From: Streptococcaceae bacterium
GTDB taxonomy: Bacteria; Bacillota; Bacilli; Lactobacillales; Streptococcaceae
Assembly: GCA_031270215.1 (NCBI GenBank)
Contig: JAISYB010000122.1
Location: forward strand, 1 to 16,993
Direction: 5' to 3'
DNA: 16,993 nucleotides
Part shown: one piece after another, positions 1 through 6,469 of the stretch
Layout of the letters: each line of letters starts with the position of its first letter
How positions within the stretch are numbered: the first letter of the stretch is position 1
Made by a program: the position numbers and the translations under genes
The notes under the pieces: generated by a model
Databases searched by the model: none
Seen by the model: the letters and a program-made list of their open reading frames with translations, nothing else
What the model was told of the DNA's origin: nothing

Positions 1-1
1 T

Positions 2-925
2 GTTGTGCTCCGCTATGACAGCGCAGGTCTTAACGCTTTGGTGAAAATTGAGTGGGAATGGCCGTTTGATAGTGAAACAACGCCAGGAGAGTATGACTCA
101 AGTGATGGGGCAGCAGCAGTAGCTCAGGCGACGGTCGCAGTTAACTTCGGAACGGTTAGATATGAGCAGGTGGATAATACTGTACCTAAAGCAGGTGATG
201 ATTATATTTTTGCGGGCACCGACTGGCGTGTCTCAAAAGTTGAAGGTAATAAAGCATTAATTATTAAATCCGCTGCTTTGACAGGTGTTGAGAGTGGCAT
301 AAATGATTCTACTAATGCAGTCGAAATCCCATTCCTATCAGCAACAGCAGTAAGCAAGAGTGGCTCAGGTAGCGAATTAGGCTTAGATGCAGGTAGTACT
401 GATGGTTATCGTGGTTATTACTTCTTTGATAGAGACGGTTCAAACGGCTACGAAGACAGTGGGGCAGCGATTTATTCAGGTGATAGCGACCCTAAATACA
501 AATACGGACTCAAGGGGGCAATCGACTATTACTATAACCATACCTTAAAAGCTTATGAGAATAGTATCTTAGCAGTTGATTTACACAATCCAACTTTAGA
601 GAAATTTAACCAAGGAGACTTATTCGTAGATTGGACATATAGTAGTGGTGACTGGACTTCTTGGTATTGTGACACTCGTTTTGCGACCACGTATAGTGTT
701 GGCGGCACTAAACAAGCGTTTGCCTTAAGCTATGGTGATATTAATAAGACAATGGGTGCAACAGGAAAGACCTCTAGTTTGTTAGGTTTCGTCAGTTACT
801 TCTGGCTTCGGTCGGCGGGTCCCTCTTATAATGCGGGCGTTGTCTACGGTGGTGTTTTCAGCTACCTCAGTGGTGTCGATAAGAGCCTGCCCGTTCGCCC
901 TGCTTTATGGATTTCGTTAAGTTAA
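2..925 (+). CDS. Surface-type protein with DUF6273-like C-terminal domain, 5' end outside window
   Basis: The reading frame is open to the left edge, so only the C-terminal ~307 residues are present; the GTG at 5 need not be the start. From about residue 65 the protein has the pattern of DUF6273 domains: an opening FAGTDWRVSKVEGNKALII block, a middle rich in Gly, Asp, Tyr and Ser, and an ending with WLRSAG, a variable stretch and VRPALWISLS. Such domains occur in secreted and surface proteins of Firmicutes; their biochemical role is not established. The first ~30 residues include ALVKIEWEWPF followed by acidic residues, which resembles repeat or TasA/camelysin-like segments of exported proteins (inference). 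No catalytic motif or membrane anchor is visible in this part. The last ~120 coding bases are about 57% GC by hand count, clearly richer than the rest of the gene. The domain call is from memory of the family pattern. Confidence 0.7.
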   Translation, partial: VVLRYDSAGLNALVKIEWEWPFDSETTPGEYDSSDGAAAVAQATVAVNFGTVRYEQVDNTVPKAGDDYIFAGTDWRVSKVEGNKALIIKSAALTGVESGINDSTNAVEIPFLSATAVSKSGSGSELGLDAGSTDGYRGYYFFDRDGSNGYEDSGAAIYSGDSDPKYKYGLKGAIDYYYNHTLKAYENSILAVDLHNPTLEKFNQGDLFVDWTYSSGDWTSWYCDTRFATTYSVGGTKQAFALSYGDINKTMGATGKTSSLLGFVSYFWLRSAGPSYNAGVVYGGVFSYLSGVDKSLPVRPALWISLS

Positions 926-926
926 A

Positions 927-966
927 AAGCTGAAACGGCTTGTTTTGGCAACTGCGAACGGTAGCC
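927..966 (+). other. Two small hairpins just after the stop codon
   Basis: The first hairpin (927-941) pairs AAGCTG with CGGCTT, with one T-G wobble, around an AAA loop; it begins one base after the stop codon. The second (947-966) pairs GGCaAC with GTaGCC around an 8-base loop. Neither has a U-tract typical of a terminator. They could be 3' mRNA structure or, if the gene tail is a diversified region, the kind of hairpin found beside such regions. Confidence 0.4.
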
Positions 967-1031
967 GATTTAATTTCAAGATATGCGAAGCTTGAGTCTG
1001 ACCCAAAAGTCCCTTTGAGATCAAAAAAATA

Positions 1032-1071
1032 AGCTGACCATACTAGATTTTTTCTAGTTGGTTGGCTTTTT
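1032..1071 (+). terminator. Intrinsic terminator of the DUF6273 gene
   Basis: A long stem is formed by AGCTGACCA-t-ACTAGA (1032-1047) and TCTAGT-TGGT-TGGCT (1053-1067), with one bulged T and two G-T pairs, closing on a loop of Ts. A run of five Ts (1067-1071) follows. It lies 107 bases after the stop of the upstream gene and no gene lies between. Confidence 0.8.
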
Positions 1072-1196
1072 CAGTATTTTTCAAAAAATCTTTGGGCTAT
1101 TACACCGCATTTTTCTCTTCATTCCCCCCTTTTTCTTGATAAGCTGTAATTCTTGCCATCAGTTTTCTAAAAATGCAATTTTTTAAATATATTTAT

Positions 1197-1217
1197 CGTA
1201 GTTTAAACTTGACTACG
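1197..1217. promoter_or_regulatory. Operator-like dyad over the P1 -35 box
   Basis: CGTAGT (1197-1202) and ACTACG (1212-1217) are a perfect 6-base inverted repeat with 9 bases between. The palindrome AGTTTAAACT (1200-1209) lies inside. The right arm overlaps the -35 TTGACT, a typical repressor position. The regulator is unknown. Confidence 0.45.
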
Positions 1218-1237
1218 GATATTCAATAGACTATATA
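1209..1237 (+). promoter_or_regulatory. Promoter P1 upstream of the small ORF and lipoprotein gene
   Basis: TTGACT (1209-1214) and TATATA (1232-1237) are separated by 17 bases, close to the vegetative sigma consensus. Transcription would start near 1244 and could run through the small ORF into the lipoprotein gene, as no terminator is visible between them. The -35 sits inside a dyad. Confidence 0.55.
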
Positions 1238-1292
1238 TTTTTAACATATGCTAGAGCAAAACGATTAAAAATAGTATAGGAGGTTTGAGTAC

Positions 1293-1340
1293 ATGCTCCC
1301 CTTTCTTGAATTTCATTTAGCAACAAAAATAACTGCATAA
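1293..1340 (+). CDS. Possible 15-residue small ORF with strong RBS
   Basis: AGGAGG (1278-1283) stands nine bases before ATG at 1293, giving MLPFLEFHLATKITA and a TAA stop. Promoter P1 lies about 50 bases upstream of the RBS. The peptide matches no family I recognise; it is moderately hydrophobic but too short for a membrane span. It could be a leader peptide or a chance ORF behind a good Shine-Dalgarno sequence. Confidence 0.3.
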   Translation: MLPFLEFHLATKITA

Positions 1341-1433
1341 TGGCTCATTTCCTAATTTACAAGCAGCTTAAAGAGAAAAATTTCAAGTGTTTTGTCAGAA
1401 AAACATTTTTTATCTTTTAATCACCTCTATTTA

Positions 1434-1442
1434 TGATAAAAT
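1434..1442 (+). promoter_or_regulatory. Extended -10 promoter P2 of the lipoprotein gene
   Basis: TGaTAAAAT is an extended -10 element; no good -35 is seen at the usual distance. The start would fall near 1449, leaving a leader of about 49 bases before the ATG at 1498. This makes the upstream in-frame starts (1387, 1441) unlikely. Confidence 0.55.
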
Positions 1443-1497
1443 GAAAAAGGAAGGGCTTTTGTATGACAAGAGCAAATTGATTTTTAAGGAGGAATTT

Positions 1498-3027
1498 ATG
1501 AAAAAGAGAGCTTTGGGATTGGGAACATTGTCGGTGATACTTACATTTTTTCTGGCATCATGTGTGATTTTTGAAAAAGATGCTGATAACGGCGGGAAAA
1601 CTGAAACCTCATCAACGCAGAAGAAGGAAGAAACAACATCAGGCGCTTCAGAGGGCGGCTATACTGACCCGAAAGAATTAAAATCAAGCTATGATATTAT
1701 CATCATTGGTGCAGGTGGTGCCGGTATGACTGCTGCGATTGAGGCAAAGGACGCTGGTTTAAATCCGGTGATTTTTGAAAAAATGCCAGTTGCCGGTGGG
1801 AACACATCTAAATCTTCAAGTGGTATGAACGCTTCAAATACGAAGGTTCAGCAGGCACAAGGCATTACTGACAGTAATGATGCATTTTTTGAAGAAACCT
1901 TAAAAGGTGGTAAAGGAACAAATGACCAAGCGTTACTTCGCTATTTTGTTGACCATTCAGCTGACGCGATTGATTGGTTGGCACAAAATGGGATTATCAT
2001 GGATAATTTGACAATCACTGGCGGTATGAGCCAAAAGCGGACGCATAGACCCTCTGATGGTTCAGCGATTGGCGGATACCTTGTCAAAGGACTGGTTGAA
2101 AATGTTCGTAAGCGAGAAATTCCATTATTTGTTAATGCAGATGTAACAAGTATCAAGGAAAATAAAGGTGTTGTAGATGGAGTATCAGTCACCATTCAAG
2201 GTGAAAAAGCCAAAACGATTAAGAGTAAGGCTGTAGTTGTAACAACTGGTGGCTTTGGTGCAAGTAAGGCGCTAATCAAGAAATATCGTCCAGACTTGGT
2301 AGGCTATGTAACAACTAACCAAGTCGGTAGCACAGGGGACGGAATTAAAATGATTGAAAAGCTTGGCGGTCAAGCAATCGATATGAAGGAAATTCAAATC
2401 CATCCGACCGTGCAGCAGGAGAAAGGTATCTTGATTGGCGAAGCAGTTCGTGGTGAAGGGGCGATTTTAGTCAATGACAAGGGCGAGCGATTTGTCAATG
2501 AGCTAGATACGCGGGATAATGTTTCAGCGGCAATCACAGCATTACCGGAAAAATCAGCGTATTTAATCTTTGATCAAGGGGTACGCGAGCGTGCTAAAGC
2601 GATTGATTTTTATGATGAGCAAGGATATGTGATTTCAGGGGATACGCCGCAAGAATTAGCTAAAAAGCTGAATATGCCTACGGATTCGCTGTCCGCTACA
2701 TTAAATACTTGGAATCAAAGCGTTGCAGCGCATGATGATACAGCGTTTAACAGAACAACCGCAATGGATTATCCATTGTCTAAGTCAAAATATTATGCGA
2801 TTAAAATTGCACCAGGTATTCACTATACAATGGGTGGTGTGAAGATTAATACGGAAACCGAGGTTTTAAACAAGAAAAATCAACCAATCACAGGCTTATA
2901 TGCAGCAGGAGAGGTTGTCGGCGGCTTGCACGGTGCTAATCGTATCGGCGGAAACTCTGTCGCTGAAATCATCATCTTCGGTCGTCAAGCCGGTCAACAA
3001 TCAGCAGCATTTGTCAAAGGAAAATAA
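1498..3027 (+). CDS. Lipoprotein FAD-dependent fumarate reductase/flavocytochrome c-type oxidoreductase
   Basis: A 509-residue protein. ATG 1498 was chosen because AAGGAGG (1486-1492) precedes it and because it gives a lipoprotein signal: KKR, a hydrophobic stretch, then LASC with Cys22 as the lipidated residue. A Ser/Thr/Lys/Glu-rich linker (about 26-63) leads to the FAD-binding motif IIIIGAGGAG (about 66-76) and GGNTSKSSSGMNAS. Fumarate reductase-type active-site residues are recognisable: His302 (HPT), Glu315 and Arg318 (GEAVRGEGA), Arg339 (TRD), His442 (HYTMGG) and Arg482 (HGANRIGGNS). The protein should sit on the outer membrane face and reduce fumarate or a related unsaturated acid. There is no haem or FMN-binding domain, so the electron donor is unknown. 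Gly314 replaces the Thr usual in classical enzymes. Two upstream promoters and a shared downstream terminator suggest a single-gene unit. Substrate is uncertain. Confidence 0.85.
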   Translation: MKKRALGLGTLSVILTFFLASCVIFEKDADNGGKTETSSTQKKEETTSGASEGGYTDPKELKSSYDIIIIGAGGAGMTAAIEAKDAGLNPVIFEKMPVAGGNTSKSSSGMNASNTKVQQAQGITDSNDAFFEETLKGGKGTNDQALLRYFVDHSADAIDWLAQNGIIMDNLTITGGMSQKRTHRPSDGSAIGGYLVKGLVENVRKREIPLFVNADVTSIKENKGVVDGVSVTIQGEKAKTIKSKAVVVTTGGFGASKALIKKYRPDLVGYVTTNQVGSTGDGIKMIEKLGGQAIDMKEIQIHPTVQQEKGILIGEAVRGEGAILVNDKGERFVNELDTRDNVSAAITALPEKSAYLIFDQGVRERAKAIDFYDEQGYVISGDTPQELAKKLNMPTDSLSATLNTWNQSVAAHDDTAFNRTTAMDYPLSKSKYYAIKIAPGIHYTMGGVKINTETEVLNKKNQPITGLYAAGEVVGGLHGANRIGGNSVAEIIIFGRQAGQQSAAFVKGK

Positions 3028-3102
3028 GGTGAAGTTGAAATAGGTGCTATAAACTAATCAATATGAAAAAACATCTAGTGAAACGATCGTTAGAACAAAA
3101 CT

Positions 3103-3148
3103 AAAAACACGCCTCACGGAAAGGGTATTTTCGTGGGGCGTGTTTTTT
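3103..3148. terminator. Bidirectional terminator between convergent genes
   Basis: AAAAACACGCC-tCACG and CGTG-gGGCGTGTTTTTT form a long GC-rich stem with A-runs on one side and T-runs on the other, so it works on both strands. It ends the lipoprotein gene (+) and overlaps the TAA stop of the UPF0210 gene (-) at 3147-3149. A perfect AACGATCGTT palindrome (3082-3091) lies just before it, function unknown. Confidence 0.9.
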
Positions 3149-4490
3149 AGTTTTTAAATGAGTGAATTGGTGCGGGGATATGTCCGCCACGTGCGATAAA
3201 TAGGTCTGATTTTTTATCATTGACCTTCATCACAGGTGCAGTACCGAGCAAGCCACCAAATTCAATTTGATCTCCGACCTTAGAGTCGTCAGCTGGGATA
3301 ATTCGGACAGCAGTTGTTTTCTGGTTGATGACACCAATTGCAGCTTCATCGGCAATCATTGCTGAAATCGTTGCAGCGCTTGTATCACCCGGTATAGCAA
3401 TCATATCAAGTCCGACTGAGCAAATCGCAGTCATTGCTTCGAGCTTTTCCAGATTAAGTGAGCCGTCATTGACAGCAGCAATCATGCCCTCATCTTCTGA
3501 TACTGGGATAAAAGCGCCGGACAAGCCACCAACATGATTACAAGCCATAACTCCGCCTTTTTTGACAGCGTCATTTAGCAGGGCAAGTGCGGCAGTTGTC
3601 CCATGTGTGCCGACCTGCTCAAGTCCCATCTCTTCCAAAATACGTGCAACAGAGTCGCCAACAGCAGGCGTTGGTGCAAGAGATAAATCAACGATACCAA
3701 AGTCAACCCCAAGGCGTTCGCTTGCCTTTTCACCGACAAATTGTCCCATGCGGGTAATTTTAAATGCGGTTTGCTTAATCGTTTCTGCAACAAGGTCAAA
3801 GCTTTCACCCTTGACCTTCTCAAGCGCTCGTTTGACGACACCCGGTCCTGAAACGCCAACATTAATCACGACATCCGCTTCGCCGACACCGTGAAAAGCA
3901 CCCGCCATAAATGGATTATCCTCAACGGCATTGGCAAAGACGACTAATTTCGCACAGCTCATATCATCTAGTGCTGCCGCTTTTTTGATAATCAGACCCA
4001 TATCTCTGATGGCGTCCATATTAATCCCTGTCTTAGTTGAGCCAACATTGACTGACGAACAGACAAAATTAGTTTGTGCTAGCGCTTCGGGAATCGAGTT
4101 AATTAAGATTTGGTCGCCTTTTTGGTAACCTTTTTGAGCAAGAGCTGTAAAGCCACCGATGAAATTAACGCCGATTGCTTTAGCTGCCTTATCTAAGGTT
4201 AAAGCAAATTTAACATAATCAGTCGCATTGGTTGCTGCACCAATAATTGCGATTGGTGTGACCGATACACGTTTATTGATAATCGGAATACCGTATTCTT
4301 CCTCGATTTCTCGACCCACTCGGACTAGGTGCTGAGCTTTAGTGGTTATTTTTTGATAAATCTTCTCACAAGCTCTATCGATGTCTGAATCAATACAATC
4401 TAAAAGTGAAATACCCATCGTAATTGTCCGAATATCCAGATTTTCTTCTTCAATCATTTTGATTGTTTCTAATATTTGTGTTGTTTCCAA
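3147..4490 (-). CDS. UPF0210 (DUF711, PFL-like) family protein
   Basis: A 447-residue protein matching the UPF0210 family along its full length (streptococcal members are about 445 residues). Recognisable blocks are the N-terminal IRTITMGISLLDCID, RVSVTPIAIIGAA, FIGGFTALAQKG, NVGVSGPGVV and the C-terminal GGLLGTAPVM with GGHIPAPIHS. The family resembles glycyl-radical/PFL-like folds by annotation, but no activity has been established, and I see no glycyl-radical signature. The start is TTG at 4488-4490, supported by GAGGTGA seven bases upstream (about 4495-4501 on the minus strand) and by alignment with the family N-terminus from memory. It lies 18 bases after the UPF0237 gene in the same direction. 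This pair is conserved next to each other in streptococci, which suggests linked function, possibly with the ACT protein as ligand sensor (inference). Confidence 0.9.
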   Translation of the reverse strand: METTQILETIKMIEEENLDIRTITMGISLLDCIDSDIDRACEKIYQKITTKAQHLVRVGREIEEEYGIPIINKRVSVTPIAIIGAATNATDYVKFALTLDKAAKAIGVNFIGGFTALAQKGYQKGDQILINSIPEALAQTNFVCSSVNVGSTKTGINMDAIRDMGLIIKKAAALDDMSCAKLVVFANAVEDNPFMAGAFHGVGEADVVINVGVSGPGVVKRALEKVKGESFDLVAETIKQTAFKITRMGQFVGEKASERLGVDFGIVDLSLAPTPAVGDSVARILEEMGLEQVGTHGTTAALALLNDAVKKGGVMACNHVGGLSGAFIPVSEDEGMIAAVNDGSLNLEKLEAMTAICSVGLDMIAIPGDTSAATISAMIADEAAIGVINQKTTAVRIIPADDSKVGDQIEFGGLLGTAPVMKVNDKKSDLFIARGGHIPAPIHSFKN

Positions 4491-4508
4491 AATTTCACCT
4501 CATTATTT

Positions 4509-4775
4509 TTATAGCTTATGCATTGCATTGAAAATTTCTTCATTTTGCAAATGAATAGAAACACCTAAATCATCGCTTAAATCCTTTAAGGAAAGGCTGG
4601 CTGCTTTGATATTTGTGCCGCTTTGCGCTTCCACCATCATCATCATCGTAAAATAATCATTCATGATTGTTTGACTGACATCAATGATATTAAACTCCAA
4701 TTCTGCGAGCTTTGCGGATACACCTGCGATAATACCAACCTTGTCTTTGCCGATAACTGTTACGATTGCTTTCAA
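4509..4775 (-). CDS. UPF0237 ACT-domain protein
   Basis: An 88-residue protein that is a single ACT domain, a small ligand-binding fold usually sensing amino acids. The opening MKAIVTVIGKDKVGIIAGVSAKLAELEFNI shows the characteristic beta strand, the G-x-x-G turn and helix, and the second half has the matching strand and helix. It is the usual length for UPF0237. The start is TTG (4773-4775) with only a weak Shine-Dalgarno match (GTGGTG) upstream; no in-frame ATG lies nearby. It is the first gene of a two-gene unit with UPF0210 and probably regulates or partners that protein; the ligand is not known. Confidence 0.9.
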   Translation of the reverse strand: MKAIVTVIGKDKVGIIAGVSAKLAELEFNIIDVSQTIMNDYFTMMMMVEAQSGTNIKAASLSLKDLSDDLGVSIHLQNEEIFNAMHKL

Positions 4776-4807
4776 AATAACACCACTTTCATAAATATTT
4801 TTTCTAA

Positions 4808-4813
4808 ATTATA
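4808..4813 (-). promoter_or_regulatory. Possible -10 element for the UPF0237-UPF0210 unit
   Basis: On the minus strand a perfect TATAAT lies about 33 bases upstream of the TTG start. No good -35 or extended -10 TG accompanies it. It is the only promoter-like element in the gap after the potassium transporter gene. Confidence 0.45.
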
Positions 4814-4879
4814 CCTTAGCTACGCTTATTTTGGCGAAAAAAACTAACTTTATTTATCATTAATTCAAAATCATTCGGA

Positions 4880-6286
4880 TTAGCCAATGATGATTTTCTC
4901 ACTTGGGTACTCATAACCTAAATCGCGTGTTTGCTTCGGTACGAAAAGCATCAGAATATAAAGTGTGCCGACACGCCCGATAAACATCAGCATAGCGATG
5001 GTAATCTTGCCTATCACATCTAGCTGTTCGGTAATACCTAAGGACAAACCGGTTGTTCCAAATGCGCTACAGACCTCGACAACGATTGAAATCATACTTA
5101 AATTAGGCTGAGTTGTCATCAAAATAAGAACTGCAAGAAAGCAGAGAATAATCGAAAGATTTAAAACAACAACAGATTTTTGAATATCTTGTGTGTTAAT
5201 CCGTCTGCCGAATAAATTAACATTTTCCTCGCCTTTTAAAAATGAAATCAAATAAAGTGTGACGATTGCAACGGTCGTTGTCCTTATCCCACCACCCACA
5301 GAGCTTGGACTTGCACCAATGAACATCAGAACGCTCATAAACAACAGGGTATGTGGCTGAAAATCAGTCAAGGGATTAATCTGCAGTCCGGCATTTCTGG
5401 TGCTCATTGAGTAAAACATTGCGTTTAAGACTTTTTCATGTGCGCCCATTCCCTGGTAAAGATGATTCGCCTCAAAGTTATAAATCACAAATGCTCCTAA
5501 GACGAATAAAACGAGGAAACTCGTTATTGCAATCTTGGTAAATAAGCTAAAGCGATACGGCAATCTTTTTTTATTGAAGAAGTGAGTGACATAGTCTGTC
5601 GCCTCAAGTAAGACGGGAAAGCCGATACTGCCGATAAACATCAAAAGAATGAGCCATAACAGAAAACCATTGTGTTGAGCAAATGGGAATAAAGACTCAC
5701 CGGTCACGTCAAAGCCTGAGTTTGTTACCGCAGAAATAGATTGAAAAACACCCCAAAATAAGCTTTGGCTGATTGTTTTAAAATCATGATGTAGATAGAA
5801 ATAACTTCCAAACGCCAAACCGAAAAGGATTTGAATGGTAATTAACAAAATTAACGTCCGTTTAATCAAGCGAACAACACCGGAGAGCTTTGGTTGGTTC
5901 ATGTCAGTCATAATAAGCTGCCGCTGTCTAAGCGAGATTTTCTTTTTGGATAAAATAAAGAAAAAGGTTGAAATCATCATAATGCCAAAGCCACCGACTT
6001 GGAACAAAACTTCCAGAAGAATAATTCCGTTTTGATTAAAGACTGTGTGAATATCAATCGTTGAAAGACCTGTGACACTGACTGTTGAGATTGCCAAAAA
6101 GATTAAATCAATCAAAGGCACAGTTGAATTTGGCTGTCTGAAAACAGGCAAAAGAAACAAAAATAAAGCAAGCAAGGTCAAAAAAAGATAGTAGATGACA
6201 ATAATCTGAATGGAGCTTAAGCGGCTAGTAATATGTTTTCTAAATGTAAGTTTTAAAAAGCGAAAAATTTTTGTCTGAATCGTCAT
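4880..6286 (-). CDS. ktrB: KtrB/TrkH-type potassium uptake channel subunit
   Basis: A 468-residue, strongly hydrophobic membrane protein of the Trk/Ktr/HKT family, with the expected four pore repeats. The selectivity-filter segments are visible as STVSVTGLST (first P-loop), AVTNSGFDVTG (second), MSTRNAGLQ (third) and AFGTTGLS (fourth). The length fits KtrB (about 450 residues) and TrkH-like small forms. It would carry K+ (with Na+ coupling in Ktr systems) across the cell membrane and needs a cytosolic nucleotide-binding KtrA ring as gate. No RCK/KtrA gene is in the window, so the partner must be elsewhere. ATG 6284-6286 has a perfect AAAGGAGGTG site five bases upstream. The gene is divergent from nrdR with overlapping promoter elements. 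Confidence 0.88.
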   Translation of the reverse strand: MTIQTKIFRFLKLTFRKHITSRLSSIQIIVIYYLFLTLLALFLFLLPVFRQPNSTVPLIDLIFLAISTVSVTGLSTIDIHTVFNQNGIILLEVLFQVGGFGIMMISTFFFILSKKKISLRQRQLIMTDMNQPKLSGVVRLIKRTLILLITIQILFGLAFGSYFYLHHDFKTISQSLFWGVFQSISAVTNSGFDVTGESLFPFAQHNGFLLWLILLMFIGSIGFPVLLEATDYVTHFFNKKRLPYRFSLFTKIAITSFLVLFVLGAFVIYNFEANHLYQGMGAHEKVLNAMFYSMSTRNAGLQINPLTDFQPHTLLFMSVLMFIGASPSSVGGGIRTTTVAIVTLYLISFLKGEENVNLFGRRINTQDIQKSVVVLNLSIILCFLAVLILMTTQPNLSMISIVVEVCSAFGTTGLSLGITEQLDVIGKITIAMLMFIGRVGTLYILMLFVPKQTRDLGYEYPSEKIIIG

Positions 6287-6379
6287 AAAACACCTCCTTT
6301 TAAGGATAACATGTTTTTGAAAAATTCCGACAATAAAAAATAAAAAAATGCTACAAACGAAAAAATTTTTACCGTTTGA

Positions 6380-6408
6380 ATTTTATCAATACGATTAGCT
6401 TTTGTGAA
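6380..6408 (-). promoter_or_regulatory. Promoter of the ktrB gene
   Basis: On the minus strand TTCACA (complement of 6403-6408), 17 bases, then TAAAAT (complement of 6380-6385) preceded by TGa. Both boxes and the extended -10 are good. The start would be near 6373, giving a leader of about 86 bases. The -35 shares bases with the region upstream of the nrdR promoter. Confidence 0.65.
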
Positions 6409-6424
6409 ATCTCTTTTACTTATA

Positions 6425-6433
6425 TGTTATAAT
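6425..6433 (+). promoter_or_regulatory. Extended -10 promoter of the nrdR-dnaB-dnaI run
   Basis: TGtTATAAT is a perfect extended -10. Its upstream area has no ideal -35; TTGTGA (6402-6407) lies 20 bases away. The start would fall near 6440, leaving about 30 bases before the GTG of nrdR. Confidence 0.7.
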
Positions 6434-6469
6434 TTTAGAAAAGAACTTGATAGATTGGAGAGAAGTTGA

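Larger units (their letters stand above)
1072..1497. other. Intergenic regulatory region before the flavoenzyme lipoprotein gene
   Basis: This 426-base AT-rich stretch has no convincing full-size gene. It holds a promoter with an overlapping dyad (1197-1242), a possible 15-codon ORF with a strong ribosome binding site (1293-1340), and a second, extended -10 promoter (1434-1442) close to the lipoprotein gene. Bases 1072-1190 show nothing recognisable beyond T-rich runs. Confidence 0.6.

Noticed and set aside
991..1010. Stretch GAGTCTGACCCAAAAGTCC, reminiscent of insertion sequence ends
   Set aside because: No transposase remnant, no second inverted end and no target duplication could be seen; resemblance is from memory only.
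1941..2195. 84-residue minus-strand ORF inside the lipoprotein gene
   Set aside because: Fully within a well-supported gene, low-complexity product, no ribosome binding site; similar shadow ORFs in ktrB, nrdR, der, purE, purK and purB were dropped for the same reason.
4776..4793. Six-codon ORF (MKVVLF) on the minus strand ending over the UPF0237 TTG start
   Set aside because: No ribosome binding site of its own; the overlap with the start is probably chance.
4867..4897. AAAATCAT/ATGATTTT inverted repeat at the ktrB stop as a terminator
   Set aside because: AT-only stem with no T-run directly after it on the minus strand.
6402..6420. Rex operator before nrdR/ktrB
   Set aside because: Only one half-site (TTGTGAA) matches; the other half is poor.
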